This document shows positions 8,474 through 16,824 of a stretch of DNA of 28,604 nt, piece after piece. The DNA is taken from positions 1-28,604 of the forward strand of contig JAJRTR010000113.1 in NCBI GenBank assembly GCA_024278215.1, in the 5' to 3' direction. The position numbers and the translations under genes are program-made. Numbering within the stretch: the first letter of the stretch is position 1; the number at the start of each line of letters is the position of its first letter. Source of the DNA: a bacterium (GTDB lineage Bacteria > UBP15 > UBA6099 > JAJRTR01). The notes under the pieces were generated by a model. That model saw only the letters and a list, made by a program, of their open reading frames with translations. It was not told the DNA's origin and searched no databases.

Positions 8474-9595
8474 ATGGGAAGTACTGTTTATTTTTCGGAC
8501 GCACGCACACGGTACGGCTGCAACATGCGCGACAAGCTGCGCAGGCTTTTCGACAGGTGCGGCGCTGCATCCGTCATATCGAAAAACGACACGGTTGCCA
8601 TAAAGATTCACTGGGGCGAAAAGGGGAACCTGACCTACTCGCCGCCACCTCTGATCCGCACGCTTGTCGATTGCGTCAGGGAGGCCGGAGGAAGACCGTT
8701 CATCACCGACACCAACACGCTCTACCGGGGCTCGCGCAGCAACGCCATAGACAACATTATCACCGCTTATGAAAACGGGTTCGGGTACGGCACGGTCGGC
8801 GCGCCGGTCATTGTCGCAGACGGTCTGCGGGGCGACGATTTCGTGCGTGTGAAGATCGACGGAAAGTACTTCAAATCGGTAAAAATAGCTTCTGGCATTC
8901 ATTATGCTAATGTTCTTATCGCTTTCTCCCATTTCAAAGGCCACGAGGCGACGGGCTTCGGCGCAACGATAAAAAATATCAGTATGGGATGTGCCGCTCC
9001 CAGCGGCAAGCAGAACATGCACTCGGATGTCAAACCGAAGGTGAAAAAGAAAAAATGTGTCGGCTGCGGCACCTGTGTCGAAAAGTGCCCTGTGGGCGCG
9101 ATAGAGATACGGACTGACAACAAGGCGCGGATCGACTCCGATAAATGTATCGGCTGCGCCGAATGCACCATTGTGTGCCCCAGCGAAGCGATAGGCGTAA
9201 ACTGGAAGTCGGACCTGAATGTTTTCCAGGAAAAAATGGCGGAATACGCTATGGGAGCGGTCGCGCCGAAAAAGGGCAAGTGCGCTTTCTTCAACCTGAT
9301 AACAAACATTACTCCCGATTGCGACTGCTGCAACTGGAGCGACGTTCCTGTCGCACCGGATGTCGGCGTCGCGGCCTCCCTCGACCCTGTCGCGCTCGAC
9401 CAGGCGTCGGTGGACCTTGTGAACAGGGCGCCGGGCGTGGCTGGTTCGCGACTCGGCGACGACATAGACTGCCCGGATAAATTCCGCGCACTTTACGATG
9501 TAGACTGGGAACGCCAGTTGGACGGCGGCGAGAAAATAGGGCTCGGCAACCGCGATTATGCGCTGATAAATGTCGATGCGGATAAAGAAATATAG
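8474..9595 (+). CDS. DUF362 protein with two [4Fe-4S] clusters
   Basis: A 373-residue protein. Residues 1-190 are a DUF362 domain, with the family features AIKIHWGEKGN, TDTNTLYRGSRSNA, SHFKGHEATGFGATIKN and NISMGCAAPSGK. Inserted after it is a bacterial ferredoxin segment with two CxxCxxCxxxC(P) motifs, Cys195/198/201/205 and Cys225/228/231/235, which should hold two [4Fe-4S] clusters. The C-terminal part returns to the DUF362 pattern (CDCCNW, then DPVALDQASVDL). DUF362 proteins are common in anaerobes, and their reaction is not established. An AAGGAG sits about 8 nt before the ATG. It follows the barrel gene with a 60-bp gap and could share its transcript. The stop is TAG; reading through it would add about 63 unremarkable residues. 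Confidence 0.92.
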   Translation: MGSTVYFSDARTRYGCNMRDKLRRLFDRCGAASVISKNDTVAIKIHWGEKGNLTYSPPPLIRTLVDCVREAGGRPFITDTNTLYRGSRSNAIDNIITAYENGFGYGTVGAPVIVADGLRGDDFVRVKIDGKYFKSVKIASGIHYANVLIAFSHFKGHEATGFGATIKNISMGCAAPSGKQNMHSDVKPKVKKKKCVGCGTCVEKCPVGAIEIRTDNKARIDSDKCIGCAECTIVCPSEAIGVNWKSDLNVFQEKMAEYAMGAVAPKKGKCAFFNLITNITPDCDCCNWSDVPVAPDVGVAASLDPVALDQASVDLVNRAPGVAGSRLGDDIDCPDKFRALYDVDWERQLDGGEKIGLGNRDYALINVDADKEI

Positions 9596-9718
9596 CCGGT
9601 TTTGTGTGTAAGGTTGTTTTTATCGCATACCGACGATGTGGCACTCCCTCTCCACATTTTTCGCGCAAGGCATGGACTACAGCCACGAGATAAACCAATA
9701 TATTATGTGATGGTGATG

Positions 9719-9839
9719 CTCTTGCCGGCTGACGTGCGGCATGTAATGTGTATATTGCCGATTTCGATGGCGTTGTGCCGGTAACGCATGTTTCACCGAT
9801 GCGGGTTTTAAATCTTATTGTGCGCAAAACCGGCAAGAG
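9719..9839. repeat. 10-bp inverted repeat flanking the thrB upstream region
   Basis: CTCTTGCCGG at 9719-9728 and CCGGCAAGAG at 9830-9839 are exact reverse complements 101 bp apart, the second arm abutting the putative -10 of thrB. It may be an operator pair, or chance. The rest of the gap 9596-9876 holds a dispersed hairpin (9785-9805) and no convincing gene. Confidence 0.35.
9785..9805 (+). repeat. Dispersed hairpin repeat (CGCAT-loop-ATGCGGG)
   Basis: CGCAT and ATGCG pair across the nine-base loop GTTTCACCG and are followed by GGTTTTA, so it could act as a weak terminator for the genes upstream. Same family as the copies at 19917-19937 and 26086-26108. Confidence 0.6.
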
Positions 9840-9845
9840 TATAAT
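9818..9845 (+). promoter_or_regulatory. Putative promoter of thrB
   Basis: A perfect -10 TATAAT at 9840-9845 lies 16 nt after a poor -35 (TTGTGC, 9818-9823). The thrB GTG start at 9877, with AGGGAG at 9861-9866, is about 25 nt beyond the expected start point. Confidence 0.45.
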
Positions 9846-9876
9846 TACGAAATAGACAGCAGGGAGTACTATCATA

Positions 9877-10809
9877 GTGAAAGAAGTGACGACTTATGCC
9901 CCGGCGTCGATAGGCAATATCGGGCCGGGTTTCGACGTGCTGGGGCTGGCGATAACGAACCTTGGAGATATTGTGCGGGCACGTCGAAAACGCGGGCCGG
10001 GCGTCGAACTGATCGGCATAGAAGGCGACGGCGGCAGACTACCGCAGGAACCGGGCTAGAATACGGCTTCTATTGCGGCGGCGAAAGTGCTCGAAAAGAT
10101 CGGCGCGAAGGAAGGTCTCAATATCGAGATAACAAAAGGTGTTCCCTTCCCTTCGGGGCTCGGCAGCAGCGCGGCAAGCGCGGTGGCGGGCGGATATGCG
10201 GCAAACTACATATTCGGAGAGAAATTGACCAGGAACGAACTGCTCCAGTTATGCACAGAGGCTGAAGAGGAAGTAAGCGGCGGATTTTTCGCGGACAACA
10301 CGGCCGCCGCGCTTTTCGGCGGAGCGGTTGTCACACGTATCGCCGAAGGGCGTATAACTGCGATACCGCTGGGCGGCCCTGCGGACGCGGTGATTATCGT
10401 GGCGCAGCCTGATTTCCCGATGCCCACCAGGGAATCGCGCGCCGTGCTGCCTGAAAAGATAGCTCTTGAAGATTTCGTCGCCAACATGGGCGCGACCGCT
10501 GCTATTACCGCCGCGCTGTGCAAAAAAGACACAAAGCTTTTCGGCGAATCTATTGTCGACCGCGTGATCGAACCGGCGAGGGCCGGACTTATAAAAGGGT
10601 TTTCGGATGTGAAGAAGGCTGCGCTGGCACGCGGCGCACTGGGCTGCGCTATCAGTGGCGGCGGAGCTTCCGTTTTCGCGGTGGCGGACTCGAAGGCACC
10701 TGCCGACAGGATCGGCCAGGCTATGAAAAAGGCTTTCGCCGACAACGGAGCGCCAGCTGCGATCCATATTTGCAGTATAGACAGAAGGGGCGCGCGAATT
10801 TTAAGATAA
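9877..10809 (+). CDS. thrB: Homoserine kinase, interrupted by one in-frame UAG
   Basis: Homoserine kinase phosphorylates homoserine in threonine biosynthesis. The gene starts at GTG 9877 with AGGGAG upstream and shows the GHMP-kinase N-terminus (APASIGNIGPGFDVLGLAI). The ATP-binding loop PFPSGLGSSAASA is at about codons 90-102 and the C-terminal GHMP motif is GCAISGGGASVFAVAD. Codon 61 is TAG (10057-10059), between LPQEPG and NTASIAA. The reading frame is unchanged on both sides, and the match to the family continues across it, where E. coli ThrB has PRENI. Total length is 310 codons including the UAG, normal for ThrB. No ribosome-binding site precedes a restart after the stop, and a C-terminal piece alone would lack the substrate-binding N-terminus. 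So either the gene is recently inactivated, or UAG is read, or this is a sequence error. Confidence 0.85.
10057..10059 (+). other. In-frame TAG codon within thrB
   Basis: Context is CCG GGC TAG AAT ACG, with homoserine-kinase homology in the same frame on both sides. The position is not a catalytic one in the family; E. coli ThrB has Glu there. A single-base change from AAG, GAG or CAG would create it. Confidence 0.9.
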
Positions 10810-10880
10810 TACCGGGCCGCGCATGTGCTTTTTTATTACAACGCAAAGGGAATACATACGAAGCGAAAGGAGTGTTTATT

Positions 10881-12257
10881 TTGAGTGACGCCAGGGGAAA
10901 AATTGACAAAAGAACATTAAAAAAACTTGTCGAGGAAGACAAAATACGGACGGTGATCACAGCAGGTGTGGACATGCAGGGCCGCCTGTTCGGGAAGCGG
11001 TTCTGCGCACAGACATTTCTCGATATCTTCAAAGGCGGCGCGGGCACGTGCAGTTGCAACCTCGGCTGGGATATGGACCTCGAACTCATCGACGGTCTCG
11101 AATTCACGGGCTGGCACACCGGCTACCAGGACATGATGGCTATTCCCGACTTCGATACTCTGCGCATATATCCGTGGTTCGAGAAAACCGCTATCGTGCT
11201 GTGCGACTCTGCGAACGAAGATGGCAGCCTCGTCGCCATCGCGCCGCGCACGATACTCCGCAGGCAACAGGAAAAAGCGGGCAATATGGGCTACATTCCC
11301 ATCATGGCCTCGGAACTCGAATTTTTCCTTTTCAATGAAACTGTGGACTCGGCGCGTGAAAAAGATTACACGAACCTGGAACCGCTATCAAAGAATTATT
11401 CCGACTACTCGATTTTCCGCGGCTCGCTGGACGAATGGATTATCAAGCCGATCCGCTAGGGTCTCAACGACCTTGGTCTCGAGGTGGAAAGCACCAAGGG
11501 CGAATGGGGCCACGGACAGGTGGAACTGGCTATCAGGTTCGCCGAAGCCGTCGAGATGGGCGACCGCCACGCGCTCATGAAAAACAGCATCAAGGAAATC
11601 GCCGCGCTCAACGGGCTGATGGCCACTTTTATGTCGAAGCACTCGACCGACGCTTCCGGAAGCGGGCTCCACATTCATACAAGCCTCTGGGACAGCGCCG
11701 GCAGGAAAAACGCTTTCTACGACAGCAAAGACGAACACGGTATGTCGGAACTGATGCGCCATTTCATGGGCGGCATGATGCACCTTGTGAAGGACATGCA
11801 GTTCTTCTACGCGCCGACTATCAATTCCTATAAACGCTACTGCAAGCAGTCGTTCGCTCCTTATAACATCAGTTGGGGTGGCGACAACCGCACGGTGACT
11901 TTCCGTATTTGCGGCCACGGCGGCGGCTGCCGCATCGAAAACAGGATCCCCGGCGCGGACGTGTGTTCATACCTCGCGCTGGCCGCTTGCCTCGGCTCCG
12001 GACTCTACGGCATCGAGAACGAACTCGAACCCATCGGACCTTTCATCACGGGCGATTCCTATGCTCATGATTCGTTGCCCGAACTACCGCGAAACATGAT
12101 GACCGCTGTGAAGAATCTCGACGAAAGCGAGCCGGTGCGCGAGATTTTCGGCGACGATGTCGTCGACCACTACGTGAAGGTCGGCCAGTGGGAGATCGAG
12201 CAGTTTCTCTCCAGTGTCACAGACTGGGAACGCCGCAAGTATTTCGAACTGGGATAA
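10881..12257 (+). CDS. Glutamine-synthetase-family ligase, interrupted by one in-frame UAG
   Basis: A GS-family (GlnA/PuuA-like) ATP-dependent amine ligase. The start is taken as TTG 10881, eight nt after AAAGGAG, giving 458 codons including the UAG. Visible family motifs are ASELEFFLF, KGEWGHGQVELAIRFAEAVE, GSGLHIHTSLW, APTINSYKRY, NRTVTFRI and GGGCRIENRIPGADVCSYLALAA. The KGEWGxGQ form and ADR/GDRH helix fit the subgroup of GS-like enzymes often paired with dehydrogenases rather than the main nitrogen-assimilating enzyme. The substrate cannot be told from sequence. Codon 193 is TAG (11457-11459) between IIKPIR and GLNDLGLEVE, with the frame intact on both sides. It lies 71 nt after thrB and upstream of an SDR gene. 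The downstream part alone would lack the N-terminal beta-grasp domain. Confidence 0.85.
11457..11459 (+). other. In-frame TAG codon within the GS-family gene
   Basis: Context is ATC CGC TAG GGT CTC. GS-family homology runs through it in one frame. Relatives I recall carry a variable polar residue here (the IRNG/IRRA helix), so the position is probably surface-exposed and not catalytic. Confidence 0.9.
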
Positions 12258-12270
12258 TATGGAAAGAGCA

Positions 12271-12288
12271 GGCCGATTGCAATCGGCC
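12271..12288 (+). terminator. Perfect 18-bp palindrome after the GS-family gene
   Basis: GGCCGATTGCAATCGGCC is its own reverse complement and lies 14 bp after the TAA of the GS-family gene, followed by CGTTTG. It would form a strong hairpin but lacks a proper T-run, so it may be a weak terminator, an mRNA-end structure or an operator for the SDR gene. Confidence 0.45.
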
Positions 12289-12332
12289 CGTTTGAGATAT
12301 AGATATATGAAGATGACGGAGGATTGCGAATT

Positions 12333-13097
12333 ATGAAAAGACTGAAGGATAAAGTCGCGCTGATTACCGGCGCGGGCATGGGACAGGGACAGGCCGCCGC
12401 GGTGCTTTTCGCCGACGAAGGCGCGAAGATCGTCATCGGCGACGTAAACGACAGCGCCGGCGCGAAAACTGTCGAGATGATAACCGACGAGGGCGGCGAA
12501 GCTGTCTTCCGCCATTGCGATGTGAGCAAGGAGGCCGACTGCAAGGCGCTCGTGGCCAAAGGTGTCGAAGCTTTCGGCAAACTCGACATCCTCTACAACA
12601 ACGCGGGTGTGCTGTGGAAGGATAAAGATAAATCAGTCGTCGACACGAAGGAAGAAGACTGGGACGCGGTGCTGGCGATCTGCCTGAAAGGCGCGTACCT
12701 GATATGCAAATACGGGATACCCGAACTGCAAAAAGCCGGCGGCGGCTCGATTATCAACATCGGCTCGATCTCGGGCCTCACAGGCTCGACGATCCCGCAG
12801 GATGCTTACGCCTCCGCCAAGGGCGCTCTGCGCACTCTCACCAAGTCGCTGGCCGTTCAGTTCGCCAGGGAAAACATCCGCTGCAACATTATCCATCCCG
12901 GCATGATCGACACGCCGATGCAGCATAAGTATATGAAAAACGATGAATGGACCAGGGCGGTCGAGGACAGCATTCCGATGGGCAGATTCGGACAGCCGGG
13001 CGAGATCGCCAAAGTTGCACTGTTCCTTGCAAGCGAGGAGTCGAGCTACATGACCGGCGCGGAACTCGTCGTGGACGGCGGTTTCATCGCAACGTGA
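12333..13097 (+). CDS. Short-chain dehydrogenase/reductase
   Basis: A 254-residue classical SDR, NAD(P)-dependent. The cofactor loop TGAGMGQG is at residues 13-20, NNAGV follows at about 89-93, and the catalytic set is Ser in the IGSISG segment, Tyr159 and Lys163 (YASAK). The C-terminal MTGAELVVDGG is typical of the family. The ATG at 12333 is preferred over an in-frame TTG at 12324 because GGAGG (12318-12322) is spaced 10 nt from it. The substrate cannot be told. It lies between two GS-family genes, a context in which SDRs often act with aldehyde- or amine-processing enzymes, but that link here is inference. Confidence 0.93.
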   Translation: MKRLKDKVALITGAGMGQGQAAAVLFADEGAKIVIGDVNDSAGAKTVEMITDEGGEAVFRHCDVSKEADCKALVAKGVEAFGKLDILYNNAGVLWKDKDKSVVDTKEEDWDAVLAICLKGAYLICKYGIPELQKAGGGSIINIGSISGLTGSTIPQDAYASAKGALRTLTKSLAVQFARENIRCNIIHPGMIDTPMQHKYMKNDEWTRAVEDSIPMGRFGQPGEIAKVALFLASEESSYMTGAELVVDGGFIAT

Positions 13098-13146
13098 TTG
13101 TTGAAAACACGTCATTGTCTTCCGTGTCTGATTATTACTGTAAACA

Positions 13147-13308
13147 GAGCCAATTGCAAAATTATGTTCGTAGCGAGGTCGAGCGAAATTGTTCAGAGCA
13201 AGGCGGATGTGTGAAATCCTCGCAGGCGTACGGACGATTTTGCGCCGATAACGCAGCTATGGACAATAGCAGCCGACCGCAGCAGAATCAGAATTTTGCA
13301 ATTGGCTC
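13147..13308 (-). repeat. 162-bp element with terminal inverted repeats (MITE-like), copy 2
   Basis: This is the reverse-orientation relative of the element at 4771-4948. Its ends GAGCCAATTGCAAAATT and AATTTTGCAATTGGCTC are perfect inverted repeats of 17 bp. It lacks 16 bp present in copy 1, which removes one side of the internal hairpin. The flanks read AACA immediately before and AACA immediately after, a possible 4-bp target duplication. It sits between the SDR gene and the second GS gene, ending 24 bp before the GS start codon, so the GS promoter must lie within or beyond it. Nothing else is recognisable in 13098-13332. Confidence 0.82.
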
Positions 13309-13332
13309 AACAAACTGAAACGAGGTAATATT

Positions 13333-14763
13333 TTGTTTAAGAACCATGAAGAGTTGATGAAGTTCGTCAGGGACAACGAGATAGAAATGCTGGATCTGAA
13401 AGCAATGGACATGATAGGCCGCTGGCGACACATGACCTATTCGACGCGCCATATCAAGGAATCGGTATTCACGCAGGGCACCGGCATCAGCATGTCGCCG
13501 TATCCCGGCTACAGGGCCATCGAACAGGGTGACATGCTCGTCAAACCCGACCCGTCGACAGCATTCGTGGACCCGTTCTGCGAGGCGAAAACGCTGGCAG
13601 TGATCTGCGACATCTTCACGCCCGACGGCGAGCCTTATGTGCGCGACCCGCGCCGCATCGCCCGCAAAGCAGAGGAGACTATAAAGGCTGTCGGCATCGA
13701 TGGCCGCTCGCTGTGGCTGCCCGAGATGGAGTTCTACGTTTTCACGGAAGCGAAATACGGCTCGAAGCTCAACAAGGCTTTCTATGAAGTGGACGCATCG
13801 TGGGCTTCCTGGAATGTCGACGCCGACGAAGACCCGAACCTCGGCATCAAGCTGCCCACACTCGGCAACGGTCAGGCCGACGCACCGCGCGACCGCCTCT
13901 ACAACCTGCGCTCTGATATGGTCAAGCGCATCGAAAACGCCGGCTACCCCGTCAAGTACCACCATCACGAACTCGGCGGCCCCGGCCAGTGCGAGATCGA
14001 ACCTTACTTCAACACCCTGCTCAAGGCGGCGGACAGTGTCGCCGTTATGAAATATATGATCGCCAACACCGCGCGCGAATACGGCTGCGTTACGACTTTC
14101 ATGCCCAAACCGCTCGACGGCGTTCCCGGCAGCGGTATGCACTTCCACCAGTATCTCGAGAACAACGGCAAATCTCTTTTCTATGCCGCGGACGGCTACG
14201 CGAAACTCAACGAAATGGGACACCGGTATCTCGGCGGTCTCCTCAAACACACGTCCCCGCTGATGGCGATAACGAATCCGGGCACCAATTCATACCGCAG
14301 GTTCGGCGTTGGCATGGCCGCCCCGATGAGCCTTTTCTTCGCCTCTTCCAACAGGAGTTCCGCACTCAGGATTCCCGGCTACGCTCAGAACGAGATCGAA
14401 CAGCGCGTGGAATACCGACTTCCCGACGGCCTGTGCAATCCATACCTCGCCATGGCCGCGCAACTCATGGCCGGACTCGACGGCATCAAAAACAAAATCG
14501 ATCCAACGGCGGAAGGGTTCGGCCCGTTCGACATCAATAATTACGCGCAGTCGGACGCGGAACGCGCGAAACTCCACACCGCGCCGTCTTCTCTCGAACA
14601 GGCGCTCGCCGCGCTCGAATCGTCCAACGATTTCCTCACATTCAACGACGTGTTCCCTATGGAGGTCATCGAAACATGGATAAAACTCAAGAGGGAGACG
14701 GAACTGCAACCGCTCGGGTTCAGGCCGCACCCCTACGAGTATGAACTCTATTTTGATCTTTGA
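13333..14763 (+). CDS. glnA: Glutamine synthetase, type I
   Basis: This enzyme makes glutamine from glutamate, ammonia and ATP. The 476-residue protein starts at TTG 13333 with GAGG seven nt upstream. It has the full set of GS motifs: N-terminal LDLKAMDMIGRWRHMT (beta-grasp), LPEMEFYVF, HHELGGPGQCEIEP, MPKPLDGVPGSGMHFHQ, TNPGTNSYRRFGVG (ATP site), RSSALRIPGY and VEYRLPDGLCNPYLAMAAQLMAG. Length and motif order fit bacterial GSI. I see no obvious NLYDLPPEE adenylylation motif near the C-terminus, where the sequence reads LEQALAALESSNDF, so regulation by adenylylation is doubtful. It is complete, unlike its interrupted relative upstream. The stop is TGA. Confidence 0.93.
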   Translation: MFKNHEELMKFVRDNEIEMLDLKAMDMIGRWRHMTYSTRHIKESVFTQGTGISMSPYPGYRAIEQGDMLVKPDPSTAFVDPFCEAKTLAVICDIFTPDGEPYVRDPRRIARKAEETIKAVGIDGRSLWLPEMEFYVFTEAKYGSKLNKAFYEVDASWASWNVDADEDPNLGIKLPTLGNGQADAPRDRLYNLRSDMVKRIENAGYPVKYHHHELGGPGQCEIEPYFNTLLKAADSVAVMKYMIANTAREYGCVTTFMPKPLDGVPGSGMHFHQYLENNGKSLFYAADGYAKLNEMGHRYLGGLLKHTSPLMAITNPGTNSYRRFGVGMAAPMSLFFASSNRSSALRIPGYAQNEIEQRVEYRLPDGLCNPYLAMAAQLMAGLDGIKNKIDPTAEGFGPFDINNYAQSDAERAKLHTAPSSLEQALAALESSNDFLTFNDVFPMEVIETWIKLKRETELQPLGFRPHPYEYELYFDL

Positions 14764-14854
14764 TGAATTTATACGCAATCATTACGCGCACTCGAAGTGA
14801 AGTATATGTGCGCGCTGAAGTCATAACATCTTTCGACACAGGACGATTAAGCCA

Positions 14855-16735
14855 ATGAGCAGAAACGGATATAACGGAAAGATTCTGAAGGTGGACCTGA
14901 CCGACCGGAAATGGGAGGTCGATGAGCGCGAAGACCTTTTCTACCGCAAGTATCCCGGCGGAAGCGCGCTGGGGATGTTCTACCTGCTCGACGAGATGCC
15001 CGCGGGCACCGACGCGCTCGCGCCCGAATCGCTGCTCGTGCTCGCGCCCAGCGTGCTGACGGGCGCCCCGGTGTCGGGCGCGAGCCGTTTCACGGTGACA
15101 TGCAGATCGCCGCTGGGGGGCACGGCGGGCGACTCGCAGTGCGGCGGCCAGTGGGGGCCCGAACTGAAGTTCGCCGGGTTCGACGCGGTTGTCGTCACGG
15201 GGAAAGCCTCCTCGCCCGTTTACATAAGCATCAGCAGCGGCGATGTGGATATAATAGACGCTGCCTCGATATGGGGCAGGCCTACCGCCGACACACGCGC
15301 CGCGATTCGCGAAGAACTCGGCGACGAAAAGGTGAAGATCGCCTGCATCGGCCCGGGCGGTGAAAAGCTCGTCCGCTTCGCCTGCATATCCGGCGGCAGC
15401 TCGCATTACGCGGGCCGCACAGGCGCGGGCGCTGTCATGGGTTCTAAAAACCTGAAAGCTGTCGCCTGCCGCGGAAAACGGCCTTACGAATATGACGATA
15501 AAGATGCTGTGCTCTCATACGGCAGACTTGCAAAAGAACGGCGCGACAACTCGGGCTTCGCTAAAATCCTGCGCGCGCTCGGGACCGCCGGCGTTGTCAA
15601 ACCGCAATACGATTCCGGCAATCTCACAACTCGTAATTTCACTTACAACTCGTTCGAGGGTGTCGAAAAACTGTCCGGCGAGACGATGCGCGATTCCATC
15701 GTGGCCAAATCGGAAACCTGCTTCGGCTGTGTCGTCAGTTGCAAAAAGATCGTAAAGGCCGATAAGCCCTATACGGTGGACCCTGCTTATGGCGGCCCGG
15801 AATTCGAGACAATCGCCCTGCTCGGATCAAACCTGATGATCGACGACATCACGGCTGTCGCCAAAGCCAACGAGTTGTGCAACGCCTTCGGGATAGACAC
15901 GATATCGACAGGCGCGATGATCGCTTATGCGATGGAAAGCTTTGAAAACGGCATTATAACTGAAGAACAGACCGGCGGATTAAAGTTGCGTTTCGGCGAT
16001 GCGGACGCCGCGCTTCGGGCCGTTGAAATGATAGGCGCGCGCGACGGGTTCGGCGATGTGCTCGCCGAAGGCATGTTTGCGGCGATAGAAGAATTCGGCG
16101 CGGAGACAGCACCGTTTGCAATCCATGCAAAAGGGAATCCTTTCCCCGGACACATGGCACAGGTGAAAAAATCGCAGGCTCTGGCCTATGCAGTCAATCC
16201 GTTTGGGGCGGACCACATGTCTTCGGAACACGACTGGCTGATAACCGCACCGAACGACGCCGCGCTCGGGCTCGGACTTTACGAGACTCGCGAAGCGGCT
16301 GCACTCGATACGGAAAAAGCACGGATGGTCGCCATGACCCAGATGTACTACAGCCTGCTCGATACTCTCACTCTCTGCGCTTTCTGCTGGGGCCCCGACG
16401 CGCTCTTCAACTACTACGATCTCGAAGGCTTCGTCAGGGCTGTCACAGGCTGGAATATGTCGTTCTGGGAGTTGATGAAGGTGGGCGAGAGGCGCGTGAA
16501 CATGATGCGCGCGTTCAATGCCCGCGAAGGTTTCACGGCGGACGACGACATTTTGCCCGACCGCGTATTCGAGCCGATGCCGAAAGGAACCGGCAAGGGG
16601 ATTTGTGTGCGGCGCGAAGACTTCGAGGCGGCGAAAAGGGATTATTACGGCATCATGGGCTGGGACCCGGAAAGCGGCAACCCGACACGAGGTAAGTTGT
16701 GCGAGCTGGGACTTGACTGGTTGTGCGCGAAGTAG
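14855..16735 (+). CDS. aor: Aldehyde:ferredoxin oxidoreductase (tungstopterin type)
   Basis: An enzyme of the AOR family oxidises aldehydes to carboxylic acids, passing electrons to ferredoxin, in the cytoplasm of anaerobes. The 626-residue length is standard. The N-terminus has GYNGKILKVDLT, YPGGSALG and the pterin-binding region SGASRFTVTCRSPLGG. The [4Fe-4S] ligands are Cys289, Cys292, Cys296 (CFGCVVSC) and probably Cys508 or Cys511 (LTLCAFC). The middle holds GPEFETIALLGSN and the usual NPFGADHMSSEHDW segment. Tungsten is the usual metal but cannot be proven here. ATG 14855 has AGGACG about 12 nt upstream. The 91-bp gap before it has an imperfectly defined hairpin with CGCGCAC/GTGCGCG arms. 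The stop is TAG. Confidence 0.93.
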   Translation: MSRNGYNGKILKVDLTDRKWEVDEREDLFYRKYPGGSALGMFYLLDEMPAGTDALAPESLLVLAPSVLTGAPVSGASRFTVTCRSPLGGTAGDSQCGGQWGPELKFAGFDAVVVTGKASSPVYISISSGDVDIIDAASIWGRPTADTRAAIREELGDEKVKIACIGPGGEKLVRFACISGGSSHYAGRTGAGAVMGSKNLKAVACRGKRPYEYDDKDAVLSYGRLAKERRDNSGFAKILRALGTAGVVKPQYDSGNLTTRNFTYNSFEGVEKLSGETMRDSIVAKSETCFGCVVSCKKIVKADKPYTVDPAYGGPEFETIALLGSNLMIDDITAVAKANELCNAFGIDTISTGAMIAYAMESFENGIITEEQTGGLKLRFGDADAALRAVEMIGARDGFGDVLAEGMFAAIEEFGAETAPFAIHAKGNPFPGHMAQVKKSQALAYAVNPFGADHMSSEHDWLITAPNDAALGLGLYETREAAALDTEKARMVAMTQMYYSLLDTLTLCAFCWGPDALFNYYDLEGFVRAVTGWNMSFWELMKVGERRVNMMRAFNAREGFTADDDILPDRVFEPMPKGTGKGICVRREDFEAAKRDYYGIMGWDPESGNPTRGKLCELGLDWLCAK

Positions 16736-16771
16736 GTTTTTATTTTGTACCGCGAGAATAATGGAATGCCC

Positions 16772-16803
16772 GCAACATGCAAATACTCGTTTGTGCATGT
16801 TGC
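16772..16803 (+). repeat. Perfect 10-bp inverted repeat between aor and the DUF3084 gene
   Basis: GCAACATGCA (16772-16781) and TGCATGTTGC (16794-16803) pair perfectly around a 12-base loop, 37 bp after the aor stop and 21 bp before the next ATG. No T-run follows. It could be an operator or an mRNA structure. It also covers an alternative in-frame ATG at 16777, which argues against that ATG being the start of the next gene. Confidence 0.6.
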
Positions 16804-16824
16804 CGAAACGGTAGAAATGAACTG

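Noticed and set aside
9602-9784. 60-codon ORF in the gap before thrB, in frame with the DUF362 TAG stop
   Set aside because: No ribosome-binding site, no family resemblance and a composition unlike the neighbouring proteins. It would be only an unremarkable readthrough tail.
9877-12257. Genome-wide reassignment of UAG to an amino acid
   Set aside because: purQ, the DUF362 gene, aor, the SIS/CBS gene, the TMTC-like gene, the Gfo/Idh gene and sxtJ all end in TAG at sensible protein ends. The TMTC-like stop is four bases before the next start.
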